Source: JAFGED01 sp964551295 (GTDB taxonomy: Bacteria > Chloroflexota > Anaerolineae > B4-G1). From it: a stretch of DNA of 64,000 nucleotides. This document shows positions 1 to 7,451 of the stretch, piece by piece; within the stretch, counting starts at the first letter, position 1; each line of letters begins with the position of its first letter. The stretch spans positions 1 through 64,000 of the forward strand of contig CAZKDJ010000001.1 of NCBI GenBank assembly GCA_964551295.1, read 5' to 3'. Made by a program: the position numbers and the translations under genes. Under the pieces are notes generated by a model that worked only from the letters and a program-made list of their open reading frames with translations, was not told where the DNA came from and ran no database searches.

Positions 1-50
1 CCGCTGATGGCCTTGACGGCGCTGTATCCTACGTCGAGTCCTACGTTCAT
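1..50 (-). CDS. Actin-like (ParM/Alp-type) ATPase, N-terminal fragment
   Basis: Only the first 16 codons and part of the next are inside the window; the gene runs off the left edge. They read MNVGLDVGYSAVKAIS, which matches the opening strand and phosphate-1 loop (D-x-G, here DVG) of bacterial actin-like ParM/Alp proteins that form filaments to segregate plasmids or mobile elements. The ATG overlaps the TGA of the upstream HTH gene (ATGA), so the two should be translationally coupled in one operon. The call depends on a very short stretch: the motif fits well, but hexokinase/Hsp70/actin-fold relatives share it. Confidence 0.55.
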   Translation of the reverse strand, partial: MNVGLDVGYSAVKAIS

Positions 51-316
51 TGGTTGCCTCCTGGGGTTGATTTGTTGCGCCCGCGGCCCTTTTGGGCCAG
101 ATCCTTACGCCAGGGGTTGTGGCGCTGATCGCCCAGGGCGTCCATTTGAGCTTTATACACCAGCAGGCTCTCCTGGTTGATCAGCCAGTCGCGGCCGACC
201 TTACGGGCCTCGACACGGCCATGGTTGGCCAGCCGACGCAGGTAGGCCGAGGCGTAGCCGGTGAGGGTTTCTGCTTGTTCGGTGCTGATCCAGCCTTCTG
301 CAATTGGTTCGGGCAT
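47..316 (-). CDS. Excisionase-like HTH DNA-binding protein (paralogue 1)
   Basis: This 89-residue protein has a winged-helix/MerR-like HTH of the excisionase type (HTH_17): WISTEQAETLTGYASAYLRR is the helix pair, then a basic turn and GRDWLI, the typical beta-hairpin wing. The start at 316 was chosen because it has a strong Shine-Dalgarno site (AGGAGG, seven bases before ATG); a longer reading frame upstream would run across the promoter. The tail after about residue 72 is basic and probably disordered. It is close to the HTH protein at 5064-5312, which has the same (N/S)PWR end of domain. It overlaps the actin-like gene by ATGA, so it may regulate that operon or act as a segregation or excision adaptor. 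It could equally be a simple repressor. Confidence 0.8.
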   Translation of the reverse strand: MPEPIAEGWISTEQAETLTGYASAYLRRLANHGRVEARKVGRDWLINQESLLVYKAQMDALGDQRHNPWRKDLAQKGRGRNKSTPGGNQ

Positions 317-376
317 TGTAGCCTCCTGATCTATTCTGTGTTGTCGCTTTAGAGGGACAACTTGCCGCAAAACAAG

Positions 377-394
377 ACGGGACGGTTGTCCCGT
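377..394. promoter_or_regulatory. Candidate operator palindrome
   Basis: A perfect 7-base inverted repeat, ACGGGAC and GTCCCGT around GGTT, lies just downstream of the -10 box of the HTH/actin operon, over the expected transcription start and early leader. A wider inverted pair GGGACAAC (354-361) and GTTGTCCC (385-392) overlaps it. This suits autoregulation by the HTH protein encoded next to it, but it could instead be an mRNA hairpin. Confidence 0.45.
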
Positions 395-404
395 TTGCGA
401 CTCC

Positions 405-433
405 AGTATACTACAAGGAAAAGATGTTGTCAA
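405..433 (-). promoter_or_regulatory. Sigma70-type promoter for the HTH/actin operon
   Basis: On the minus strand a consensus -35 TTGACA (428-433) is followed after 17 bases by TATACT (405-410). The predicted start near 398 leaves an 80-base leader containing the palindrome at 377-394 and ending in the AGGAGG site of the HTH gene. Confidence 0.8.
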
Positions 434-469
434 TTGTTACAGCTAGATGATCTGCAAGACACAGCACAC

Positions 470-3400
470 TTAGCCAGATTCAGAAGGCGGCTCATTCGAT
501 GAGGTCATTTGCTCACGCCTCCAACGAAGTAGCTCAAGGACTGGGGCATCCTTCTGTGCTTCTGGTATGATGGGGGCATCCTCCTCGTGGATGCCTGCAC
601 TGTCAACATCATGTCTGCCAATCTCCCAAGCTTCTCGTATGTGCAATTCCCGTTTGACCAGATAGTAATCCCAAAAGATCTCCAAATCAGACAGGTCAGA
701 CTGATCACCCCTCGCGATGGAGGGAATAAGGTAGTAACCGCCGAAAGCCGCATAACTGTGAAGGAACATCTCAAGATTCTGATCCGATGTAGGCACCATT
801 GTGTTGACGCGACAAGCAAAGGCAAGTAGTCGCATGTCCGGCTGTGACTGTGCGATTTCAGGATTGGCACCGATGACAACTCGGTAAGAAAAGGGATTGG
901 CCTTATCGATACCGCGTATGACAGCAATACGAAGGCATTCCATCGTATCATGCGTCCCTAGCTCGCTGTGCCATTGAGCGAATATCTGCTTGGCAACTTC
1001 GCCATCTTCGAATATCGGAGCAAGGACGGGGGGAAACGATTCGTCAGGGGAAATAAGAAAACCTGTCCCATGCCACTTTGCTTTACTCCAGAGTGGGTCG
1101 CGTATGAACGAAATAGTCCGAATCTGAGTGTGTTTGGCATGGCCCTGAGCGAGCAGCTCAGGAGGCGGCCTTCTCTCACTTGTTGGGGGTGTCGAGAATC
1201 CAGCATCTAGATCTGGTTGCCTCTCAATGTGAGTATCATCCGCATCCCATGCCTTGGAACGCTTGAGTGGGTACTTGCCGACTTCTGGATCTGCCCAACT
1301 TGAAATCCGGTTCTTGGGTTCATGCCCCAGTACGTTACCCACGGTTATGAAGCTGCTTGTAAAACCGATGGAGCGGTCAAGTGCACGCTCGTCGCGGAAC
1401 AGCTTTTCAAGAATCTCATCAGGGTTTGCGATCAACAGAATTCTGGCACTGAGAGCCGCTAAAAGTTCGAGTAACTTCCCTCTTACTTCACCTTGGGTCT
1501 CAGGCGACATGCTGTGGGGATCAAATGCAGAGCAGACAATATCAATATGGGGCCTACCAGCATGATCTCGCAGATCGAATCCGAACGGCTGCTTGGCGAA
1601 GTCTGACTTTCGCACAGTTATGGTAAGAACAGGCTCGCGCGCTATGACTCCCTCAAGGATACTTGTGGAGAACAAGCTCTCAAGCGCAGCAAGTAGCGAT
1701 TCTGCCAGTTCAACGCAAGGCGAGTTATTCTTACTTTCCACAGTAATTTGACAGCCAAGCACAGCAGAACTAAGTTTGACTTCTCTTCTCGCATAGAACA
1801 AAGGCCTCTCGGGCAAATCCTCTAGAGCTGGCTGATTACGCCACTTAAGAAAGATGGTACGTAAATCTGTATCTCCCCAAGCCTCGCGATAGCCCTTATC
1901 TTGAAGCTCCTCCTCATAACCAAGCGCGTAGGTGAGTGCGATTGAGGCACCAGGCAAACCCAATCTCTCAAGAACATCGGGGAAAGTTGAAAGCCATTTG
2001 AGTTCCCAGAGATCTGTCTTCAATAGAAGAATTCCCAAGATCAAATCGAATTCTAGATCTCCCTCGGATAGACAAGCTCCGTCGTATCCTTGATCAACAA
2101 GGGCAACTCTAGCGATACTGTCTACCTCGTGCCACGCAAGGATTTGGGGCAGACGACCAAGCTGTAGCTCCAACCACTTCAGTCGCCTGTAACAAGCAGC
2201 TTGCAACGGCGTGACGTCCCCGTATCGCCATAGCTCATCGGTGGCAAGGGATGCCGCAGCTAGCAAAGTACCACGTGCTGCCCACAAAAGTCCTACGCGT
2301 TCATAGGCACACCCGCACGAGTACAAAGCATGCACGGAGTCGTAACGGCTCTCGTGCTTGTATAGGCGCCGTAGCGCACGTCCAAGCAGTTTTATAGCAT
2401 CATAGGGGTGATCGGCTTCAAGCTGCTGGTCACCGCGTTTGAGCAACATGCGAGCGGCAGAGATCCCTCCTTTTCGAGTTGAAATAGTCTTAACAATAGT
2501 TTCGAATAACTCGTCATAGGCTGGCATACCATCGAGAAACTCGCCTAATTCCGTCAATATCTCTGCCTGGGGCTCAAGTGGATAACCCGCGAGATCTTCG
2601 CCTTGTTGGATTACATCCTGAAGATCGCGGAGAACTGCGTCTACTGGTTCCTGAGAAGCGAGCTTTTGCATGAGCTGCATCTCAAGAAGCATGGTTTGAG
2701 CCTGAAGAGATGTGCTTGGTCTGTTTTCCTCCTGACTCAGCCGTTCCAATTCTTGAGTGAGGATGTCCGTATGCGCTTGAAAAACTTCCCTGTCAGGCCC
2801 GGCCTCGCCCATAGCTGTGCGCAGCGCACACCACAGATTGAAGAGACGTTCAAGATCGTACGAATTTCGACTTCCCTTCGTACGCTCTTCAACAGTCTTG
2901 TAGAGTTTAACGAACTCCTCATAGTCCTCGTACCACCAGAAGATTGTCCATGCCTTCTGGTACGCACACTCTAGAAGCTGGTATTGGGTTCCGCACTTGG
3001 CCGCGATTCGCTCTGCGCGCTCAAACCGGCCTATGGTCTCGGTACGCGGCTGCTCAAGCTCCCTCGACAAGATAGCTGTATTGATGCAATCATCTGCAAG
3101 CGACGAGCTAAATCGCTGTTGCTGAATTAACTCCTCAATCCGTCCCTCTAGCTCGTTCAGTTCTTCCTCTCGCTGTGTATCGAGCGGTCCCTTGCGTACC
3201 TCTTCTCGAGTTGACGTGATGATCTCAAGCTCCTCAATAGCGAGTTCCTCACGTCCATTGCCGAACACTTTGTCGAGTATCCAGGTGAGATCCAGGATTC
3301 TTACATCAAGGTTGTGCTTCGCGCTCAGTTCATCTTCCAGCTCGGCACGTGCTTTGTCACGGATGAACTGGTTGCTCACAAAAAAGGCTTTTTGGTAATC

Positions 3401-3808
3401 TCGCCCAGTCGAAGCGATCTTTGCTATGTCAGAGCGCAATTTTCCTCTCCACTTCTTCTTTGCGCTAAACGCAAATGCCCACCTCTCGGAAGCAGCTTCT
3501 CTCCCAATTCCCATATACCATCCAAGCGCGAGATCATCTGCTACGGGATATGTCTCCGAATCCACTTTGCTGTCGCCACCTCCTGTGGGGCCTGTCTGTG
3601 GCAGCAGATTAGGACATATTTCCAGCTCGGCCAAACGCCGAGCAAAATGCTCAAATTTGACCTCTTGACTGCGACTTGTGAGTGTGCTGAGGTGATACTC
3701 CAACATTGACCGATCCAGTCTTGGTTCTTCCTGGATGATAGTATCCGAGAATCTCTCAGGGCGTCGTGCTCTTAGGAATTCCTTGGGCGAAAAACTTCCA
3801 GTTTTCAT
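470..3808 (-). CDS. Large putative PD-(D/E)XK nuclease with helical (TPR-like) body
   Basis: This 1112-residue protein has no name I can give with certainty. Residues about 45-180 resemble an Mrr-type restriction endonuclease-like fold: a helix with KFEHFARRL, then GGGDSKVD near 77-84 and a beta strand FAFSAKKKW near 112-120, the usual spacing of the acidic and lysine residues of PD-(D/E)XK nucleases. A short coiled coil (about 205-235) follows, then some 500 residues of alpha-helical repeats like TPRs, and a C-terminal alpha/beta region of unknown type. There is no P-loop, so it is not a classic STAND ATPase. The start is ATG; an in-frame GTG three codons upstream is possible and neither has a clear ribosome site. 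Base composition is lower in GC than the chromosomal genes to the right, which fits horizontal transfer. With the adjacent tRNA and HTH genes, an anti-phage role is a reasonable but untested inference. Confidence 0.6.
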   Translation of the reverse strand: MKTGSFSPKEFLRARRPERFSDTIIQEEPRLDRSMLEYHLSTLTSRSQEVKFEHFARRLAELEICPNLLPQTGPTGGGDSKVDSETYPVADDLALGWYMGIGREAASERWAFAFSAKKKWRGKLRSDIAKIASTGRDYQKAFFVSNQFIRDKARAELEDELSAKHNLDVRILDLTWILDKVFGNGREELAIEELEIITSTREEVRKGPLDTQREEELNELEGRIEELIQQQRFSSSLADDCINTAILSRELEQPRTETIGRFERAERIAAKCGTQYQLLECAYQKAWTIFWWYEDYEEFVKLYKTVEERTKGSRNSYDLERLFNLWCALRTAMGEAGPDREVFQAHTDILTQELERLSQEENRPSTSLQAQTMLLEMQLMQKLASQEPVDAVLRDLQDVIQQGEDLAGYPLEPQAEILTELGEFLDGMPAYDELFETIVKTISTRKGGISAARMLLKRGDQQLEADHPYDAIKLLGRALRRLYKHESRYDSVHALYSCGCAYERVGLLWAARGTLLAAASLATDELWRYGDVTPLQAACYRRLKWLELQLGRLPQILAWHEVDSIARVALVDQGYDGACLSEGDLEFDLILGILLLKTDLWELKWLSTFPDVLERLGLPGASIALTYALGYEEELQDKGYREAWGDTDLRTIFLKWRNQPALEDLPERPLFYARREVKLSSAVLGCQITVESKNNSPCVELAESLLAALESLFSTSILEGVIAREPVLTITVRKSDFAKQPFGFDLRDHAGRPHIDIVCSAFDPHSMSPETQGEVRGKLLELLAALSARILLIANPDEILEKLFRDERALDRSIGFTSSFITVGNVLGHEPKNRISSWADPEVGKYPLKRSKAWDADDTHIERQPDLDAGFSTPPTSERRPPPELLAQGHAKHTQIRTISFIRDPLWSKAKWHGTGFLISPDESFPPVLAPIFEDGEVAKQIFAQWHSELGTHDTMECLRIAVIRGIDKANPFSYRVVIGANPEIAQSQPDMRLLAFACRVNTMVPTSDQNLEMFLHSYAAFGGYYLIPSIARGDQSDLSDLEIFWDYYLVKRELHIREAWEIGRHDVDSAGIHEEDAPIIPEAQKDAPVLELLRWRREQMTSSNEPPSESG

Positions 3809-3968
3809 AGAATACACTTGTGGTTATCAAATGGCAGCAGGCCAAATCTTGAATCAGTCTCGATGCCTTCAACCAGCATCTTTTCGACCCTTGAAGTTCT
3901 GTACTCCCTTATGACTATGCTTTTTGAGCAGGCGAAAAGGCAGAAAGAAATTACTGGGCATTACCTGC

Positions 3969-4856
3969 TCACTCTGGCCTATCTGGTTTGCTATAAACAT
4001 ATCCCCTTGGAATCGTTGTAGGTGAGTCTATGTAGCCCAAGCTCGCCATCTCCTCAACCGCGATCAATTCCAGTCCTGCTTGCTCAAAGCAAGGCCTAAA
4101 GTCATCGTGAGGCATAAAGCGCCTTGAGTGTTTATCCTGAGCGCTATCTCTTTTGGTAGCTCCCACTACAACGACTCGTCCAGTAGCTGGTTTTGTAAGT
4201 GCTGCCAGATTCCGAATTGCGGCACACCAATCCCTGTCTTCGTTGACAAGATAATCCAAGACATTGCAGCAGTACACCAGATCACAATGGCCATCTGGCC
4301 ATCGAATCTGCGTACGATCCAATATATCGCCTTGAACAAACTCAGGTGCAGCATCACCCTTAACGCATGTCTTGATGGAAACCGGCACTTGGCATTCCCA
4401 CCACTCACAGAGTTGTCGGATATCTCTAGCCAAGTCCTCTGGAGCACCGGGGGGCACAGTCATATTCAGGAACTTGGGAACCCATCTAGCTAGGCGACTC
4501 AAGCCCCCAATCAAGTGATAACGAGCAAAATCTATGCTCTTCTGAGAGATATCTACTCCGAGTGCCTCAACTGCATCCAGGCCCCATGTCAAAGCAAAGG
4601 TTTGACGGCCATGTGAACATCCAGCATCTAGAATCACTTCAGTACGTGGCACTAGTCCACGGAACCAATTGAGCTGATCAAGATAATCCTCGAACTTTTT
4701 GTCCTTAAAAGTTAGAGCAGATGCTTGCCTAAAACTAAAGGACGTATTTAATTCGCGGACGCATGTCTCAATTTCCTCTCCGAGCGCTGTGCTTGAGGTT
4801 GAAGGAGGATAAGGTATTACCCAATCTACTGGTGTAGAAGCAACACTGCCTAGCAT
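3969..4856 (-). CDS. Class I SAM-dependent methyltransferase
   Basis: The 295-residue protein shows a Rossmann-like methyltransferase core: motif I VILDAGCSHGRQT, then ALGVDIS (acidic end of strand 2), and a motif IV region CDLVYCCNVLDYL. There is no DPPY/NPPY, so it is not an obvious DNA adenine or cytosine-N4 methylase; the substrate is unknown. An upstream TTG at 4868 is an alternative start and neither start has a good ribosome site. It lies in the low-GC island between the large nuclease-like gene and the second HTH gene, all on the minus strand, so it may travel with them. Confidence 0.7.
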   Translation of the reverse strand: MLGSVASTPVDWVIPYPPSTSSTALGEEIETCVRELNTSFSFRQASALTFKDKKFEDYLDQLNWFRGLVPRTEVILDAGCSHGRQTFALTWGLDAVEALGVDISQKSIDFARYHLIGGLSRLARWVPKFLNMTVPPGAPEDLARDIRQLCEWWECQVPVSIKTCVKGDAAPEFVQGDILDRTQIRWPDGHCDLVYCCNVLDYLVNEDRDWCAAIRNLAALTKPATGRVVVVGATKRDSAQDKHSRRFMPHDDFRPCFEQAGLELIAVEEMASLGYIDSPTTIPRGYVYSKPDRPE

Positions 4857-5063
4857 TGTTTGCGGCAAGCTATCCGATAAGCGACAGGCATAGGCATCCG
4901 CCTCCCTTGCCTCTCGATTTCACCTCCAGAACCGGGGAGACTACGCCCACTTTCACTTGCTTTTCTCCCTCCTTCCTGGTTTCGTGATTATGTTTCAGAG
5001 ATGTTATTGGAAGAAACAACGCAATACGAGTGTTCGACTTGGTGGGAAACAAAACTGGGGAAA

Positions 5064-5312
5064 TCAACCCCTCCCATCGCCTTTCCGCCCCCCCTCCATT
5101 CGCCAAGGGCTGTGCTTCTGCGAGCCCAATTGCTCCATCTTTTTGGCATAAGCTAAAACATCAGTCTTTTTTAGGAACCAATCGCGACCGCGCTTCTTGG
5201 CTTTCAGCACCCCACGGCTAATGGCTTTGCGGATGTAACTAGGGGTATAGCCGGCCAACTCGGCGGCTTCCGCCGTGGTGATCCACTTCGTGGGATTAAA
5301 GTCTTCTGTCAT
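5064..5312 (-). CDS. Excisionase-like HTH DNA-binding protein (paralogue 2)
   Basis: The 82-residue protein is a clear paralogue of the HTH protein at 47-316: WITTAEAAELAGYTPSYIRK, then GRDWFL and a closing SPWR motif align along the whole domain. ATG at 5312 was preferred because the longer frame to 5348 would read through the terminator hairpin behind tRNA-Lys. No actin-like gene follows it, unlike paralogue 1; the next 200 bases (4857-5063) hold no gene I can support. Its position right behind the 3' end of a tRNA is typical for excision or regulatory genes of tRNA-integrated elements, but no integrase is visible. Confidence 0.8.
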   Translation of the reverse strand: MTEDFNPTKWITTAEAAELAGYTPSYIRKAISRGVLKAKKRGRDWFLKKTDVLAYAKKMEQLGSQKHSPWRMEGGRKGDGRG

Positions 5313-5330
5313 AGGTCTCGTCCGCGCGTC

Positions 5331-5366
5331 AAAAATGCAATACCCCACCCAAGATTGGGCGGGGTA
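5331..5366 (-). terminator. Rho-independent terminator behind tRNA-Lys
   Basis: On the minus strand TACCCCGCCC and GGGTGGGGTA form a 10-base stem (one G-T) around AATCTT, followed by TTGCATTTTTG. It lies 38 bases beyond the tRNA 3' end and would stop tRNA transcription before the HTH gene. Confidence 0.7.
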
Positions 5367-5403
5367 TCTCCCTTGGGGGTGAGCAACCTCTACCCCACCT
5401 AGG

Positions 5404-5477
5404 TGACCCGCATAGGACTCGAACCTATAACCAAGGGATTAAGAGTCCCCTGCTCTGCCAAATTGAGCTAGCGGGCC
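5404..5477 (-). tRNA. tRNA-Lys (anticodon CTT)
   Basis: The minus strand folds as a full cloverleaf: acceptor GGCCCGC with GCGGGTC (one G-T), D arm GCTC...GAGC, anticodon stem GGGGA/TCCCT closing loop CTCTTAA with anticodon CTT (lysine AAG), and T arm with the GGTTCGAGTCC loop. Discriminator base is A. The 3' CCA is not fully encoded (the genome has CCT). The low-GC island starts directly on its 3' side, so its 3' half is a candidate attachment site. Confidence 0.97.
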
Positions 5478-5488
5478 AAAGCGGGGCA

Positions 5489-5516
5489 ATTATACCGCGA
5501 GCAAATCATTTGTCAA
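5489..5516 (-). promoter_or_regulatory. Promoter of tRNA-Lys
   Basis: Minus-strand -35 TTGACA (5511-5516), 16-base spacer, -10 TATAAT (5489-5494). The start falls a few bases before the mature tRNA 5' end. Its -35 box overlaps that of the divergent surE promoter. Confidence 0.85.
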
Positions 5517-5538
5517 GATACGCGCTTTCTGCTATCAT
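5510..5538 (+). promoter_or_regulatory. Promoter of surE, leaderless
   Basis: Plus-strand -35 TTGTCA (5510-5515), 17-base spacer ending in TGC (extended -10), -10 TATCAT (5533-5538). Seven bases separate it from the GTG codon of surE, so the transcript should begin at or next to the start codon. Confidence 0.75.
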
Positions 5539-5545
5539 TGCCCGC

Positions 5546-6373
5546 GTGCCAACCCACACGGAAAACCCTCCTCTAATCCTGATCACCAACGACGATGGCA
5601 TCACCTCGCCCGGCCTGCTCGCCGCGGCACAGGCCGCCCTGCCCCTGGGAGAGATCCTCGTCGTCGCCTCCAACCGGCAGTGGTCGGGGGCCGGCCGCAG
5701 CATGCCTCGGGCCGAAGGCCGCATCACCCCCTTCGCGATGGAGATAGACGGGCAGCCGGTCGCCGCCTACCAGACCGATGCCTCCCCGGCGCTGATAGTG
5801 ATCCACGCGCTGCACGAACTGGCCCCACGCCCTCCAGCGCTCCTCATCTCCGGCATCAATTACGGCGAGAACCTGGGCAGCGACGTAACCATCTCCGGCA
5901 CCGTCGGCGCAGCGCTGCAAGCGGCCGTCTGCGGCATCCCGGCCCTGGCCGCCTCTCTCCAGACACCCAAAGAGACTCACACCAAGCCGTGCGACAGCGT
6001 CGATTTTTCTACCGCGGTCCATTTCACCCGCACGTTTGCCCGGCAGATGCTGCAAACATCGCTACCCTCCGACGTCGACGTGCTCAAGCTGGACGTGCCC
6101 GACGACGCCACGCCACACACGCCCTGGCGGCTGACGCGCGTCTCGCGCCGGCCCTACTTTGTCACCATCCCACCGCAGAGAACCAGCCTGGCCGAGCCCC
6201 TGACGCTCGACTATGATACGACACCCCATCCCGAACACGTCGAGCCCGATTCCGATATCTACGCCCTGGCCGTCGACCGCGTCGTCTCTGTCGCCCCGTT
6301 GAGCATAGACCTGACCACCCGCGCGGATTTTGATGAAATAAGTACCTTACTGCGTTCTTCCACCTCACTTTGA
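5546..6373 (+). CDS. surE: 5'/3'-nucleotidase SurE
   Basis: SurE is a cytoplasmic metal-dependent nucleoside monophosphatase active on 5' and 3' nucleotides, often linked to stress survival. The 275-residue protein has the family signatures: LILITNDDG at the N-terminus (metal-binding NDDG, residues 15-18), ASNRQWSGAG, and GINYGENLGSDVTISGTVGAA around the active site. Length is normal. The start is taken at GTG because the -10 box lies immediately before it; a TTG at 5510 in the same frame is actually part of the -35 box. Expressed divergently from tRNA-Lys; the gene ends inside the promoter of the following operon. Confidence 0.93.
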   Translation: MPTHTENPPLILITNDDGITSPGLLAAAQAALPLGEILVVASNRQWSGAGRSMPRAEGRITPFAMEIDGQPVAAYQTDASPALIVIHALHELAPRPPALLISGINYGENLGSDVTISGTVGAALQAAVCGIPALAASLQTPKETHTKPCDSVDFSTAVHFTRTFARQMLQTSLPSDVDVLKLDVPDDATPHTPWRLTRVSRRPYFVTIPPQRTSLAEPLTLDYDTTPHPEHVEPDSDIYALAVDRVVSVAPLSIDLTTRADFDEISTLLRSSTSL

Positions 6374-6397
6374 CCCGCTGGGCCAGTGTGCTATAAT
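6370..6397 (+). promoter_or_regulatory. Promoter of the glycosyltransferase operon
   Basis: TTGACC (6370-6375) overlaps the surE stop codon; after 16 bases comes TATAAT (6392-6397), preceded by TGC (extended -10). The ATG of the first operon gene follows 35 bases later without a strong Shine-Dalgarno site. Confidence 0.8.
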
Positions 6398-6431
6398 GCG
6401 TCGTTGCATAACGCACAAACGGATAGACCCT

Positions 6432-7451
6432 ATGAACATAACAAAACCTTCTCTCGACATCTCCGTCGTCCTGCCGGTCTACAACGAACAGGACCCTCTC
6501 CCCAGCGTGATCCCGGAACTATCGGCGGTGCTGCGCGGCCTGAGTCGCAGCTACGAGATCATCGCCGTGGACGATGGCAGTACCGACAATACCGTAGGCG
6601 TCCTGCGCCGCCTGCAAGAGCGTGAACCCAATCTGCGCATCATCCAGTTCCGCCGCAATTTCGGGCAGACGCCCGCGTTCCAGGCCGGGTTTGACCATGC
6701 CCGAGGGGAAATCATCATCACCATGGACGCCGACGGTCAACAGGACCCCGCCGATATCCCCGCCCTGCTGAAGAAGCTGGAAGAGGGAAATTACGATCTG
6801 GTCAACGGGTGGCGGCAGAACCGCAAGGAACCCCTGACCCGCAAGGCGCTCTCATTCCTCGGCAACTTGGTCATCGCTAACGCCAGCGCCATCCGGATAC
6901 ACGACCGCGGCTGCTCGCTGAAGGCGTTCCGCCGCGATCTGGCTAAACAGATGAACCTCTACGGCGAACTCCACCGCTTCCTCCCGGAGATGGCCAACCT
7001 GATCGGCGCGCGCATCGGCGAGGCACCCGTCAACGACCGCCCGCGCAAGGCGGGGAAATCCAAGTACGGCGCCTTCTCCCGCGCCCCCCGCGTCCTCCTC
7101 GACCTGTTGACTGTCTCGTTCCTCCTGGGCTACTCCCACCGCCCGATGCAGCTTTTCGGCCGGGTGGGATTGGCCAGCAGCGGCGTGGGCGGGCTCATCC
7201 TCCTGTACCTGGGGGGGGCCAAGATCATCAGCGGCCTGATCGGCGGCGCGGAGGGGTTCCGCGCCTATCGCATCGGCGACAGCCCGTGGCTGATGCTGGG
7301 CGTGCTGCTGACCGTGCTCGGCGTCCAATTCCTGATGATGGGGCTGCTGGGCGAAATTCTGACCCGCACCTATCACGAGGCACAGAAGAAACCCATCTAT
7401 GCAGTACGCAAGGTGTGGGAGGCCGGCCCTGAAGACGAGGAGGAATTATGA
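6432..7451 (+). CDS. GT2 family glycosyltransferase (polyprenyl-phosphate sugar synthase type)
   Basis: The 339-residue protein resembles DPM1/ArnC-type enzymes that move a sugar from a nucleotide donor to a polyprenyl phosphate on the inner face of the membrane. Visible: VVLPVYNEQ, then VDDGSTDNT (nucleotide-binding acidic motif), MDADGQQDP (DxD metal site), an RGCSLKAFRR-like region, then two C-terminal membrane segments (about 235-260 and 285-310). The first ATG after the promoter was chosen. As first gene of the operon it would supply the lipid-linked sugar donor to the GT-C enzymes encoded downstream. Its stop overlaps the next start (ATGA). Confidence 0.88.
   Translation: MNITKPSLDISVVLPVYNEQDPLPSVIPELSAVLRGLSRSYEIIAVDDGSTDNTVGVLRRLQEREPNLRIIQFRRNFGQTPAFQAGFDHARGEIIITMDADGQQDPADIPALLKKLEEGNYDLVNGWRQNRKEPLTRKALSFLGNLVIANASAIRIHDRGCSLKAFRRDLAKQMNLYGELHRFLPEMANLIGARIGEAPVNDRPRKAGKSKYGAFSRAPRVLLDLLTVSFLLGYSHRPMQLFGRVGLASSGVGGLILLYLGGAKIISGLIGGAEGFRAYRIGDSPWLMLGVLLTVLGVQFLMMGLLGEILTRTYHEAQKKPIYAVRKVWEAGPEDEEEL

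Noticed and set aside
4870..5106. 78-codon minus-strand frame between the second HTH gene and the methyltransferase
   Set aside because: It starts inside the HTH gene in another frame, lacks a ribosome site and matches nothing; its position recalls that of the actin-like gene behind HTH copy 1, but the sequence does not.
5510..5545. TTG start extending SurE by 12 residues
   Set aside because: That TTG is the first half of the -35 box; the -10 box lies between it and the GTG start.
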